The translations under genes and the position numbers were made by a program. A DNA stretch of 64,000 nt from Terasakiispira papahanaumokuakeensis (lineage in GTDB: Bacteria; Pseudomonadota; Gammaproteobacteria; Pseudomonadales; Halomonadaceae): the NCBI RefSeq assembly GCF_001709345.1, contig NZ_MDTQ01000001.1, positions 3,539,499 through 3,603,498 of the forward strand, written 5' to 3'. The notes under the pieces were generated by a model. The model worked only from the letters and a program-made list of their open reading frames with translations, made no database searches and had not been told where the DNA came from. Of the stretch, positions 28,455 through 36,290 are shown in pieces (within the stretch, counting starts at the first letter, position 1; every line of letters begins with the position of its first letter).

Positions 28455-29612
28455 ATGGCCAAAGATGTTTACTACTTCGACGTCCAGGATGATCAAATCA
28501 CTTCTTATATGACGTGGGAAGACGGTCAATGGCAGGAAGGCACCATTGATAGCGATAACAACTTTACTCTGGAAGATGATCGCATCACCTTGGAAGAGCA
28601 AGATGAGGATGGCGCCACTCAGACCAGTCTGTTTGAAGCCACTCAAATTCCAGGTTTTTATACACTGGAAGAAGGTGACGGCATTACCGACGACAACACC
28701 AATGAAGACGGCGACGTAGTTAACGAAGACGACGATACCATAGGTGACGACGTAGTCGATGAAGGCGACGACACCACAGGTGATGACGTAGTCGATGAAG
28801 GCGACGACACCACAGGTGATGACGTAGTTGATGAAGGCGACGACACCACAGGTGACGACGTAGTCGATGAAGGCGACGACACCACAGGTGACGACGTAGT
28901 CGATGAAGGCGACGACACCACAGGTGACGACGTAGTCGATGAAGGCGACGACACCACAGGTGACGACGTAGTCGATGAAGGCGACGACACCACAGGTGAT
29001 GACGTAGTCGATGAAGGCGACGACACCACAGGTGATGACGTAGTTGATGAAGGCGACGACACCACAGGTGACGACGTAGTCGATGAAGGCGACGACACCA
29101 CTGGTGATGACGTAGTCGACAATGGTGACACAGACACAGGGGATGACGTCACTGATCCCACAGCCGGTAGCGCAGACGATTTCAATGCCTGGCTGGCCAG
29201 CATTAATGAAGCCAACAGTGATAACGCTTACTCACTACTGGCAGGATTCGACCCGGTACGCCTGAACTTCGATAACAATCAGATCCAGGATCTGGAGAAG
29301 TTTGACGATGGCGACTGGGAAATGCAGGAACACACTGAAGACAACCAAGCCTTTATCAACCAGAGCGGCCTGCTGGTGCGCGAAGAAATGGAAGATAACG
29401 GGCTAGAAACAACCTTCTACCAGGACGCTGATAACGATGGCATCTATTTCGCGATCGAACAGCAGTTTGAAGAAGGGGGAGCACTTACAGACGCCAGTGA
29501 CCAGAGTGTTGTCGTGACTATGTCTGAAGACCCCGTCACCGACCCCAACACCGATACCACAACCGAACTGGCAGGTGTCGCACCAACACCGACTGACGAC
29601 TTCATCGCTTAA
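28455..29612 (+). CDS. Acidic two-domain protein with Asp-rich repeat linker, paralogue 3
   Basis: The 385-residue protein has the same A domain as the proteins at 22021 and 25869 (residues 1-70: 'DVYYFDVQDDQITSYMTWED', 'FTLEDDRITLEEQDED', 'FEATQIPGFY') and B domain (about 264-343: 'FDPVRLNFDNNQIQDLEKFD', 'NQAFINQSGLLVREEMED', 'FYQDADNDGIYFAIEQQFEEGG'). The loop D-A-D-N-D-G-I-Y-F-A-I-E fits an EF-hand-like 12-residue pattern with a terminal Glu. The linker is expanded to about 190 residues by eleven 12-residue units. The tail 'TELAGVAPTPTDDFIA' (acidic, then hydrophobic) resembles type I secretion ends. No signal peptide, no Cys. ATG 28455 follows GAGG. Function unknown; a secreted, calcium-binding acidic protein is my inference. 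Confidence 0.85.
   Translation: MAKDVYYFDVQDDQITSYMTWEDGQWQEGTIDSDNNFTLEDDRITLEEQDEDGATQTSLFEATQIPGFYTLEEGDGITDDNTNEDGDVVNEDDDTIGDDVVDEGDDTTGDDVVDEGDDTTGDDVVDEGDDTTGDDVVDEGDDTTGDDVVDEGDDTTGDDVVDEGDDTTGDDVVDEGDDTTGDDVVDEGDDTTGDDVVDEGDDTTGDDVVDEGDDTTGDDVVDNGDTDTGDDVTDPTAGSADDFNAWLASINEANSDNAYSLLAGFDPVRLNFDNNQIQDLEKFDDGDWEMQEHTEDNQAFINQSGLLVREEMEDNGLETTFYQDADNDGIYFAIEQQFEEGGALTDASDQSVVVTMSEDPVTDPNTDTTTELAGVAPTPTDDFIA
28743..29138 (+). repeat. 36-bp coding minisatellite, 11 units
   Basis: Ten near-identical 36-bp units encode G-D-D-V-V-D-E-G-D-D-T-T (residues 97-216), followed by one diverged unit (G-D-D-V-V-D-N-G-D-T-D-T). Units differ only by silent changes, almost all in two codons (GAC/GAT and GTC/GTT). 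Units 2-4 (28779-28886) share the same silent pattern as units 8-10 (28995-29102), a shift of exactly six units, so the array grew by block duplication. There are no spacers, so it is not a CRISPR. Confidence 0.95.
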
Positions 29613-29623
29613 AGCGATATTGA

Positions 29624-29663
29624 GGAGCACCAGTGTTCTGTCCCCCACAGGCATTGGTGCTCC
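29624..29663 (+). terminator. Stem-loop directly after paralogue 3
   Basis: Arms 'ggagcaccagtg' and 'cattggtgctcc' pair over twelve positions with one G-T, starting 12 bases after the stop. No T-run follows; it may protect the 3' end, with the stronger terminator at 29804 beyond it. Confidence 0.5.
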
Positions 29664-29803
29664 AACGAATGAACCATTCACTTCAATACGGATATGAAAA
29701 GTACAGGTACAACGTCTATTACTGAAGTCATTGACTGACAAGATTGATATCGGCATATCAATAACGTGTGGTAAGAATCAGAAGTACGGTAAAAACAGAA
29801 GTG

Positions 29804-29836
29804 AAAAGGCTGCCTCTCCAGGCAGCCTTTTTATTT
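29804..29836 (+). terminator. Rho-independent terminator of paralogue 3
   Basis: A perfect 12-bp stem 'aaaaggctgcct'/'aggcagcctttt' with a CTCC loop runs into 'tttttattt'. It also lies downstream of the convergent ubiI-like gene and, being A/T-flanked on both sides, could work on both strands. Confidence 0.9.
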
Positions 29837-29914
29837 GATAATCAATTACTTATTATTTAGCACTCAACTACTTAAGTTTCACATTCCACATTTCAAAAGC
29901 TTAATGTCAAAGGC

Positions 29915-31198
29915 TTAAAAACCAACAGTGTGGCCAGGCTTAAGTCGTTCAGAGGTTCCTTGTCGCCACCCCAACGCCTGAGTCACTAATTGACGTCGCA
30001 GCCAAGGCATTTTGGACACCCGGTCCAGCCCTCGATTACGTAGCCAGCGCAAAGGTAGCGCCTCAGCACAAAACAGTCGCTTTAACCCTTCCATGGCCGC
30101 CATCATCGCAAGATTATCCGGTTGACGACGCGCCTGATAACGTTGAAGCCACGCAAGATCACCCACCGCATCACCTCGAGCATGCGCCTCTAAGATGCAG
30201 TCGCCTAACATCGCCACATCTAAAAAGCCTAAATTCACGCCTTGTCCGGCCAGTGGGTGGATCGTATGCGCTGCATCCGCCACCAAAGCCACGCCTGGCT
30301 TCACATAATCCACTGCATGACGCTGCCTTAATGGCACGGTATAACGTGTATCGGTACTCATGACTTGACCAAGACGGGACTCAAAAGCGCGGGTCAATTC
30401 AGCACAAAAATCCGCATCGGGCATCGCTTGAAGCGCTTCCGCTTTGGCAGGAGAAGTGGACCAGACAATTGAACACCAGTGCTCATCTTCCCCTTTGGTA
30501 ATCGGTAAAAAAGCCAAAGGACCATCCGGCAAAAAGCGCTGCCACGCGGTCCCTTGATGCGGCTGCTCAACCTGCACCGTGGTCACCAGCGCATGATGTC
30601 CATAATCCCATTCCCGAGTATTAAATCCAGCCCATGTCCTGATCCGAGATTGAGCACCATCACACGCGACCACCAAGGCCGTATTCAGCACCATGTCATC
30701 AAAACAAAGCTGATGCGATGACTCACCCAGCGTCAGTCCAGTCGCTTTATGTCCTCGCAACAGCACCACATTGTCATATCCCGTCAGGGTCTGTTGCAGT
30801 GCCTGCACCGTGACGCTATTTTCAACAATATGGCCTAACAGCGTCACTCCCGCTTCTTGGGCATGAAAGCTCAAAGCCCCCGTGCCTTCACCATCCCACA
30901 CACTCATGTGGGTATAAGGCGTGACCCGACGCGCGACCATTTCAGGCCAGGCCCCTAAGCGTGAGAGCAACGCACGTGACGCCTCACTCAACGCACTGAC
31001 ACGCGGATCGACCTGATCGATAGACCAGTGCGGCCCCTCAGATGAAGCCTCAACGACCGCAATCTGGAGGTCGCTGTCTGCCAGGGTTCTTGCTAATGCC
31101 AGCCCCGACATGCCACCACCGACAATCACAACATCAAAATCCCGACATATTTGAACTTCAGTCGCATCATGATGGTCTGGATGATCCGATGACATCAT
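29915..31198 (-). CDS. ubiI: UbiH/UbiF/VisC-family FAD monooxygenase (UbiI-like)
   Basis: The 427-residue flavoprotein belongs to the ubiquinone hydroxylase family. It has the FAD dinucleotide motif 'VVIVGGGMSGLALARTLA', the DG motif near 'LVVACDGAQSRIR', and the family block 'GVALVADAAHTIHPLAGQGVNLGFLDVAML'. It hydroxylates a ring carbon in ubiquinone synthesis; position (C5 as UbiI, or C6) cannot be read directly. ATG 31198 has GAGGAG six bases upstream; ATG 31222 is possible. It follows ubiH and pepP as in Pseudomonas (visC position). Confidence 0.88.
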   Translation of the reverse strand: MMSSDHPDHHDATEVQICRDFDVVIVGGGMSGLALARTLADSDLQIAVVEASSEGPHWSIDQVDPRVSALSEASRALLSRLGAWPEMVARRVTPYTHMSVWDGEGTGALSFHAQEAGVTLLGHIVENSVTVQALQQTLTGYDNVVLLRGHKATGLTLGESSHQLCFDDMVLNTALVVACDGAQSRIRTWAGFNTREWDYGHHALVTTVQVEQPHQGTAWQRFLPDGPLAFLPITKGEDEHWCSIVWSTSPAKAEALQAMPDADFCAELTRAFESRLGQVMSTDTRYTVPLRQRHAVDYVKPGVALVADAAHTIHPLAGQGVNLGFLDVAMLGDCILEAHARGDAVGDLAWLQRYQARRQPDNLAMMAAMEGLKRLFCAEALPLRWLRNRGLDRVSKMPWLRRQLVTQALGWRQGTSERLKPGHTVGF

Positions 31199-31225
31199 GG
31201 GGGTCTCCTCTGTGGAAATCATCGC

Positions 31226-32440
31226 TTATACGCCCATGGCCCGACGTGCCAACCAGCGCCTTGCTGGCCCGACGGTGCTTAATGCAATCAAACCCGCAGC
31301 CCGCACATGGCCCAACAAAGGGTGGGCATTAGCAAACATACGAATCAAGCCATCGCTAAAAGTGATCACATCCCGTTGATCACCTCGACGTTTGGCTTCA
31401 TAGCGCTGCAACCAAGTGAGATCGCCAGGCTGCGCCCCTGCCTGCGCCGCTTCAGATAACGTCGACACCAGATCCATCACGCCTCGAATGGCGAGGTTAT
31501 AACCTTGGCCAGCGACCGGATGAAGGTAGTGCGCTGCATTGCCTAACACCGCCAAATGACGGCGCACCTGTTCTTTCGCCTGCACCAGCTGCAAAGGATA
31601 ATGATAACGCGCTCCAACATGCTCAAAAGCACCGACCCGGTGGCCGATAATCCGCTGCAACTGATCCATAAAAGCACGATCATCCAAAGCCAAAGCCGCC
31701 TGATAAGTCTCTCGCGAACGGGTCCACACCACGGCCATGTCTTGCCCACTTAGTGGTAAAAGTGCCAGCGGACCATCGGCATCAAAACGTTCATAGGCAA
31801 TATTATGATGAGGCTGAGACAAGCGAACATTCGCCACCAAGGCCACTTGTTCATAATCTTGAGTGGTGTCTTCAATACCCAGTTGCTGCTTCAGCCCAGA
31901 GCGGCCACCATCGGCGAGCACAACCAGTTGCGCAGAGAGTTGACCATCCCCCCCTAGATCAAGGCAGCTTCCCTCAGGTTGCATGTCGATCCCTTTCACA
32001 TCAACCGGTGCCATCACCTTCACATGCTCACCCTGCTTCAAGCCATGCCAAAGGGTATGCCCCAACCAACTATTGGGCACCACATAACCCAAGGCGTCGA
32101 CGCCCTGCTCACTGGCCTGCATCCGCGTTGAGCCTAGATGCCCTCGATCCGAGACATGAATCGTCTTAATTGGCTCAGCATGACGAGACAACATCGTCCA
32201 GAGCCCGAGCTGCTGATAAATCTCCCGGGTGCCCCAGGCCAATGCTGAAGAGCGCGCATCAAAGCTGGGCTGCCAACGCTGTTCCGGCGGCGTATCAGAA
32301 AAAGGCTTCGCTTCTAAGACTCTCACATCCCACTGTTGAGCACGGGCTAAGGGTTCCAGCGCTACCGCTAAACTGGCTCCGACCAAGCCTCCGCCGACGA
32401 TCGCGATATCGCATCGATCGGTTTTTTGAGTCAGTGTCAC
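31226..32440 (-). CDS. ubiH: 2-octaprenyl-6-methoxyphenol hydroxylase-like (UbiH)
   Basis: The 404-residue FAD monooxygenase shows 'CDIAIVGGGLVGASLAVALEP', 'SSALAWGTREIYQQLGLW', 'LVVLADGGRSGLKQQLG' and 'HLAVLGNAAHYLHPVAGQGYNLAIRGVMDL'. UbiH acts in the ubiquinone ring hydroxylation series. I prefer a GTG start at 32440 with GAGG eight bases upstream; a longer reading from GTG 32491 overlaps nothing and has no good ribosome site. It lies between pepP and the ubiI-like gene, the common pepP-ubiH-ubiI order, and is likely cotranscribed with both. Confidence 0.9.
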   Translation of the reverse strand: MTLTQKTDRCDIAIVGGGLVGASLAVALEPLARAQQWDVRVLEAKPFSDTPPEQRWQPSFDARSSALAWGTREIYQQLGLWTMLSRHAEPIKTIHVSDRGHLGSTRMQASEQGVDALGYVVPNSWLGHTLWHGLKQGEHVKVMAPVDVKGIDMQPEGSCLDLGGDGQLSAQLVVLADGGRSGLKQQLGIEDTTQDYEQVALVANVRLSQPHHNIAYERFDADGPLALLPLSGQDMAVVWTRSRETYQAALALDDRAFMDQLQRIIGHRVGAFEHVGARYHYPLQLVQAKEQVRRHLAVLGNAAHYLHPVAGQGYNLAIRGVMDLVSTLSEAAQAGAQPGDLTWLQRYEAKRRGDQRDVITFSDGLIRMFANAHPLLGHVRAAGLIALSTVGPARRWLARRAMGV

Positions 32441-32494
32441 GTCACAGTCCTCTTTTATCTCTGATGGCCCTGAACATAAAGTCTCAGCCACACA

Positions 32495-33817
32495 TCAGTC
32501 GGCCTTCATTAAGGCCTCAATATCTTGAATACTTTTCGGCACACCATTGGTCAGCACTTCGCATCCCGTCTCGGTCACCAGCACATCATCTTCCACCCGA
32601 ATGCCGATACCTCGCCAACATTCATCCACATCAGGCTGATCCGGCGCAATATATAATCCCGGCTCAATCGTGAGCACCATGCCTGGCAACAGTTTTCGAG
32701 CTTCGCCTTGGGGTTTATAAAGCCCCACATCATGAACATCCAACCCTAACCAATGGCTGGTGCCATGCATATAAAAATCCCGATAGGCTTCATCTGCAAT
32801 CAGGGTGTCGATATCGCCTTCCAGAATCCCCAACTGAATCAGCCCCCAGGTCAAATGCCGAACAGCAGTATCATGAATCTCGGGCAGAGTAGTGCCTGGT
32901 TTCACTTGGCTAATCGCTAACCGATTCGCCTCTAACACCAGGCTATACAATGCTTTTTGGGCCTCATTGAAACGCCCGTTCACAGGGAAGGTGCGCGTGA
33001 TGTCACCGGCATAGCCCGCATACTCACAGCCCGCATCAATCAGCACAAGATCGCCATCTTTTAGAGGTGCGTGATTCTCAACATAATGCAGGACACACCC
33101 ATTGGCACCGCCACCGACAATCGTGCCATAAGCAGGCCCGGCAGCCCCTTGCCAAAGGAATTCATGCTCAAGCTCAGCCTGAAGTTGATATTCATAAAGG
33201 CCTGGCTGACAGCTTTTCATTGCCCGCACATGAGCTTCGGCTGAGATCCGCGCAGCCTCTCGCATTAAAGCGACTTCTTCAGGCTGCTTAATGAGACGCA
33301 TCTCATCCAAGAAAGGCGTCAGATTGATCAAAGATTCAGGCACACGTGCGCCTCGTCGCTCACGACTCCGTAACGCAAGTCGCCAATCCTGAACACGCTG
33401 GTGACAGAAATCATCATCCAGGGGATAGCAAATATGTTGGCACCCATCCAGCAAAGCAGGTAAGCGCTGATCCAGCTCATCATTCGCAAAGGCTTGATCC
33501 ACTCCCAGTACTTGAGGCGCACGAATCTGGCCCAGCCGATAGCCATGCCAGATTTCCAGTTGCTCATCTCGGGGAGGGTTAAACAAAAGCACTTCGCCCT
33601 GCTCACGTCCCGGGATTAACACTAATAATGCATCGGGCTCATCAAAACCGGTCAGATACCAAAAATCACTGGCCTGACGAAATGGATACTCGGTATCACG
33701 ACTTCGAGTTTGTAACGAGGCCGAAGGCAGTAAGACCGCCACACCATCAGGTAATTGTGTCAATAAAGCCCGCCGTCGGGCGGCAAAAACTTCAGGAGAA
33801 ACATCAAAGGGACGCAT
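32495..33817 (-). CDS. pepP: Xaa-Pro aminopeptidase P
   Basis: This dimetal M24 peptidase removes N-terminal residues preceding proline. The 440-residue protein has the N-terminal creatinase-like domain ('FAARRRALLTQLPDGVAVLLPSA', 'PFRQASDFWYLTGFDEPDALLVLIPG') and a pita-bread catalytic domain with ligands in 'LVLIDAGCEYAGYAGDITRTFPV', 'HGTSHWLGLDVHDVG', 'LTIEPGLYI' and 'GIGIRVEDDVLVT'. AAGGAG precedes the ATG. It is 30 bp after ygfB, completing the ygfB-pepP-ubiH-ubiI string. Confidence 0.97.
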   Translation of the reverse strand: MRPFDVSPEVFAARRRALLTQLPDGVAVLLPSASLQTRSRDTEYPFRQASDFWYLTGFDEPDALLVLIPGREQGEVLLFNPPRDEQLEIWHGYRLGQIRAPQVLGVDQAFANDELDQRLPALLDGCQHICYPLDDDFCHQRVQDWRLALRSRERRGARVPESLINLTPFLDEMRLIKQPEEVALMREAARISAEAHVRAMKSCQPGLYEYQLQAELEHEFLWQGAAGPAYGTIVGGGANGCVLHYVENHAPLKDGDLVLIDAGCEYAGYAGDITRTFPVNGRFNEAQKALYSLVLEANRLAISQVKPGTTLPEIHDTAVRHLTWGLIQLGILEGDIDTLIADEAYRDFYMHGTSHWLGLDVHDVGLYKPQGEARKLLPGMVLTIEPGLYIAPDQPDVDECWRGIGIRVEDDVLVTETGCEVLTNGVPKSIQDIEALMKAD

Positions 33818-33847
33818 AAAGGCTCCTTAATTGCAGGGCCAGAAAAT

Positions 33848-34438
33848 TCAATGCACACTTGAAGGCTTACCCGGATCCTCCACCTGGGGATCGCCAGGAT
33901 GGCGCTCTAGATACAGCATCATCGCCACCATGCGGACAAATTCGGATAAGGCCATCAAGTCATGTTCATTATCGTTAGAGTCATCCAGACGCTTATGGCC
34001 TAAATCGACAATGCTTTTGAGGTCATCAAGACCTTCTTTAAGCTCAGGCGTCAGTTGTTCATAATCTATTTGTGCGGCATCCACTGACTTTAAAAAGCCC
34101 TGCGTCCAGCGCACCAGACAGGTCAGACGCTCTTCCAGGGAATAGAGTTCCCCTGGCAGCAAGGGCTCAAACCCCATATCAGGATCCGTTAATGCTGCCA
34201 GCGTCTCGTCATACCAAGTATAAATGCTGGCCTGCTCAGCCTCTGACAAAGGCTCTGTTAATTCACCGAGCAATTGAGTAAATAACATCACCCATTGCGC
34301 TCTTGGCAGGCGTTCCTGCCCACATAACTGGCCGCACAGCACACCATGCAACAATGATGGAGACTGGAAACAACGGTGGCGTAAACAGAGGTCGGCCATC
34401 TCATCAAAGGTGATCGTCGTGGAATCGGAAGCGGTCAT
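33848..34438 (-). CDS. ygfB: UPF0149 family protein YgfB
   Basis: The 196-residue protein matches the YgfB/UPF0149 family, with 'HRCFQSPSLLHGVLCGQLCGQ' near the N-terminus, 'PDMGFEPLLPGELYSLEERLTCLVRWTQGFL' and a C-terminal 'ALSEFVRMVAMMLYLE'. The family is an all-helical protein of limited known function upstream of pepP-ubiH. It is read away from the zapB-like/zapA pair, sharing a 190-bp divergent promoter region. Confidence 0.92.
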   Translation of the reverse strand: MTASDSTTITFDEMADLCLRHRCFQSPSLLHGVLCGQLCGQERLPRAQWVMLFTQLLGELTEPLSEAEQASIYTWYDETLAALTDPDMGFEPLLPGELYSLEERLTCLVRWTQGFLKSVDAAQIDYEQLTPELKEGLDDLKSIVDLGHKRLDDSNDNEHDLMALSEFVRMVAMMLYLERHPGDPQVEDPGKPSSVH

Positions 34439-34628
34439 GAGGCTCTCTAATCAGTTAGTGTCCTACCGCCAGCATACTCTCTGCGGTCTGGACGTGAATT
34501 GCATTGATTTCGGTCGTATCTTGCTGTGTTAGGCGGGAAAAGTAAGTATTGACTAACTCGCACAATCGTTGACCCTTGTATAACACCCCTCTATAGTACG
34601 CGATGGCCCGTGATACAGGCTAATTGCC

Positions 34629-34838
34629 ATGCAGCGTGAAGATCAGAATGCAATCAATCAAAAATTCAACCAGCTCCAGCAAATACTGCAAGAGCTGGTC
34701 AAAGAGCGTGAACAACTGATTCAGCAGTGTGAACAGCTGGAACAGGAACGTGAACAGCTCAGGCAGCATTATGCTCGTGCACTGAATAAGGTTGACGCCT
34801 TGATCGCGCGAATAGGAACGCTGGAGCCACCGGGATGA
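34629..34838 (+). CDS. Small ZapB-like coiled-coil protein
   Basis: The 69-residue protein is almost entirely a coiled coil ('NQLQQILQELVKEREQLIQQCEQLEQEREQLRQHYARALNKVDALIARI') with repeated E-R-E-Q-L heptads. It precedes zapA and overlaps it by four bases (ATGA). The same small gene occurs upstream of zapA in Pseudomonas-like genomes, annotated as a TIGR02449 or ZapB-like protein. A role with ZapA at the Z-ring is inferred from position only. Confidence 0.82.
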   Translation: MQREDQNAINQKFNQLQQILQELVKEREQLIQQCEQLEQEREQLRQHYARALNKVDALIARIGTLEPPG

Positions 34839-35176
34839 CCCAAGATCGTCAAACGCTAGAAATTACATTACTTGACCGCAAATATATGGTCGCTTGTCCG
34901 CCTGAAGAGCAAGAACAACTGCTTCAGGCGGCACGCTATCTCAATAGGAAAATGCTGGATATCCGTCGAGGCGGGAAAGTACTCAGCCTAGAAAGAGTAG
35001 CGATCATGGCGGCATTGAACATCACCCACGAAATGATGCAACAAGGCAGCCGTGCAGAACAGAGCAACGAAGTCCATACTGAGCAGCTCAGTCGCATGAG
35101 CGATCAACTGGATGATGCATTACTCGACTTAAAACAGGTCATTCAGTCACACCCACTTCCCAGTGACCCCGACTGA
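34835..35176 (+). CDS. zapA: Cell division protein ZapA
   Basis: ZapA bundles FtsZ protofilaments at midcell. The 113-residue protein has the globular head ('LEITLLDRKYMVACPPEEQEQLLQAARYLNRKMLDIR', 'LSLERVAIMAALNITHEMM') and a C-terminal coiled coil from about residue 65. Its stop is followed after 17 bases by the promoter-TSS region of 6S RNA; the zapA-6S RNA-fau order is widely conserved in gammaproteobacteria. Confidence 0.94.
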   Translation: MTQDRQTLEITLLDRKYMVACPPEEQEQLLQAARYLNRKMLDIRRGGKVLSLERVAIMAALNITHEMMQQGSRAEQSNEVHTEQLSRMSDQLDDALLDLKQVIQSHPLPSDPD

Positions 35177-35193
35177 TCTGTTATACTTCAGTT

Positions 35194-35371
35194 GTTCCTG
35201 GGATGTGCGCCAGTGGTTCAAGTCCTCGACCCTATGCGCGTTACCAGGAGGTGTCCTGGCGATACTGGTGTGCAAGTCCACCTCTGAGTGGAAAGCCTAA
35301 GGTATTCCGGTAACCTCCACCTTGAACCTAGGGGTTCAAGGGCCCAAACCACAGCGGCATCTCCGGGACTC
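35194..35371 (+). ncRNA. ssrS: 6S RNA
   Basis: The segment between zapA and fau has the 6S RNA hallmarks: closing-stem partners 'cctgggatgtgcgcc' at the 5' end and 'agcggcatctccggga' at the 3' end, and the conserved hairpin 'ccttgaacctaggggttcaagg' (arms only 9 bp) at about 35321-35342. The length of about 178 nt matches 6S. A TATACT -10 box at 35182-35187 places the start near 35194. 6S RNA binds sigma-70 RNA polymerase and mutes promoters in stationary phase. The exact ends are estimates. Confidence 0.92.
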
Positions 35372-35386
35372 TCATCACGATTCACT

Positions 35387-36067
35387 ATGCTGACCCCACC
35401 AGATCTCCCCCCAGTACGCCAACAACATTGTCGCCAATCACTCCGTCGTGAATTAAGAGCCCGGCGTCGAGCCCTGACATCACAGCAACAGCAACAAGCT
35501 GCTCGACAATTACTGGCCCGAATCAGGCAAGCACCCGCCTTCATGCGTGCTCGCCATATCGCGTTTTATTTACCGAATGATGGCGAAATAGACCCTCGAC
35601 CACTTTATCAGTGGGCCACTTCGCACGGCAAAACCGGCTACCTCCCTGTATTGCATCCCCTACATCATGGCGCCTTATGGTTTGTGCACTACGCAGCCGA
35701 AACGCCGATGCAACATAACCGCTTTGGCATTCCAGAACCGCAGCTGAAGGGGTGGGGTCAATATCGAATTCATCGGCGAGCGCCCTGGGCACTGGATATG
35801 ATTCTAATGCCGCTAGTAGGATTTGATGCTCAAGGAGGGCGCTTAGGCATGGGTGGAGGATTTTACGATCGAACGCTGGCGTTTACTCAACAGCATCCGC
35901 AAAGGCCGCGCCCTTTACTGGTCGGGCTGGCTCATCATTGCCAGCAAGTCGACAGCCTTCCTTTAGAGCACTGGGATATTCCTTTGGATGCGATTGTGAC
36001 AGACCAGCAGTGGTGGGATGTTCAATATCCCCAAACACGTCATCAAGCCTCATCATCAATCGTGTGA
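35387..36067 (+). CDS. fau: 5-formyltetrahydrofolate cyclo-ligase
   Basis: The enzyme (YgfA) converts 5-formyl-THF to 5,10-methenyl-THF with ATP. The 226-residue protein shows 'RQSLRRELRARRRALTSQQQ', 'IAFYLPNDGEIDPRPLYQWA', 'KTGYLPVLHP', 'LDMILMPLVGFDAQGGRLGMGGGFYDRTLA' and 'PLLVGLAHHCQQVDSLPLEHWDIPLDAIVTDQ'. I take ATG 35387, after the 6S RNA end; longer readings would run through the RNA gene. No clear Shine-Dalgarno is seen, which fits translation from a 6S-fau transcript. Confidence 0.94.
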   Translation: MLTPPDLPPVRQQHCRQSLRRELRARRRALTSQQQQQAARQLLARIRQAPAFMRARHIAFYLPNDGEIDPRPLYQWATSHGKTGYLPVLHPLHHGALWFVHYAAETPMQHNRFGIPEPQLKGWGQYRIHRRAPWALDMILMPLVGFDAQGGRLGMGGGFYDRTLAFTQQHPQRPRPLLVGLAHHCQQVDSLPLEHWDIPLDAIVTDQQWWDVQYPQTRHQASSSIV

Positions 36068-36115
36068 TTGACCGCATTCGACACCATATCCTCTTTTTTA
36101 AGGTCTAAATGCAAC

Positions 36116-36139
36116 AACGGGAAGCATCAGCTTCCCGTT
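36116..36139. terminator. Perfect 10-bp hairpin after fau
   Basis: AACGGGAAGC and GCTTCCCGTT pair perfectly around an ATCA loop, 48 bases after the fau stop and 53 bases after the small-peptide stop on the other strand. T-runs are absent, but position suits a shared transcription end for both strands. Confidence 0.6.
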
Positions 36140-36191
36140 GGCGGCAATGGGTTGTGTCGATCAGTCAATCGAATCACACAGGTGAGGATGA

Positions 36192-36290
36192 TCAGGGCAC
36201 AACCAAGGTTTGCGCATAACTGGTCACCACTAAACCAAGACCAAACAACACAACCAACGCCACAATCAGATCAGGTTTTCTTTTTTGCAT
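36192..36290 (-). CDS. Putative 32-residue single-helix membrane peptide
   Basis: A short frame, missed by length cut-offs, encodes M-Q-K-R-K-P-D-L followed by a single hydrophobic helix (I9-V22, 'IVALVVLFGLGLVVTSYAQT') and stops after 'LVVP'. Positive residues before the helix predict an N-in topology. GGAG lies ten bases before the ATG, a little far. It lies alone between ilvA and fau and before the 36116 hairpin. I recognise no named family, but the composition is that of a real small membrane protein and not of random sequence. Confidence 0.6.
   Translation of the reverse strand: MQKRKPDLIVALVVLFGLGLVVTSYAQTLVVP

Noticed and set aside
28743-29138. CRISPR-like array of regular 36-bp repeats
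   Set aside because: The units are directly adjacent without spacers, are in frame inside a well-supported gene, and vary only silently.
28658-29215. Ser/Thr/Pro-rich 185-codon open frame on the minus strand
   Set aside because: It is the mirror of the 36-bp coding repeat; it has no ribosome site or family and lies opposite paralogue 3.
35288-35386. 33-codon N-terminal extension of fau
   Set aside because: It would be translated from within 6S RNA and lacks similarity to the family; ATG 35387 fits the conserved start.
35218-35544. 108-codon open frame antisense to 6S RNA and fau
   Set aside because: It covers the 6S RNA and a conserved gene on the other strand and has no protein-like features.
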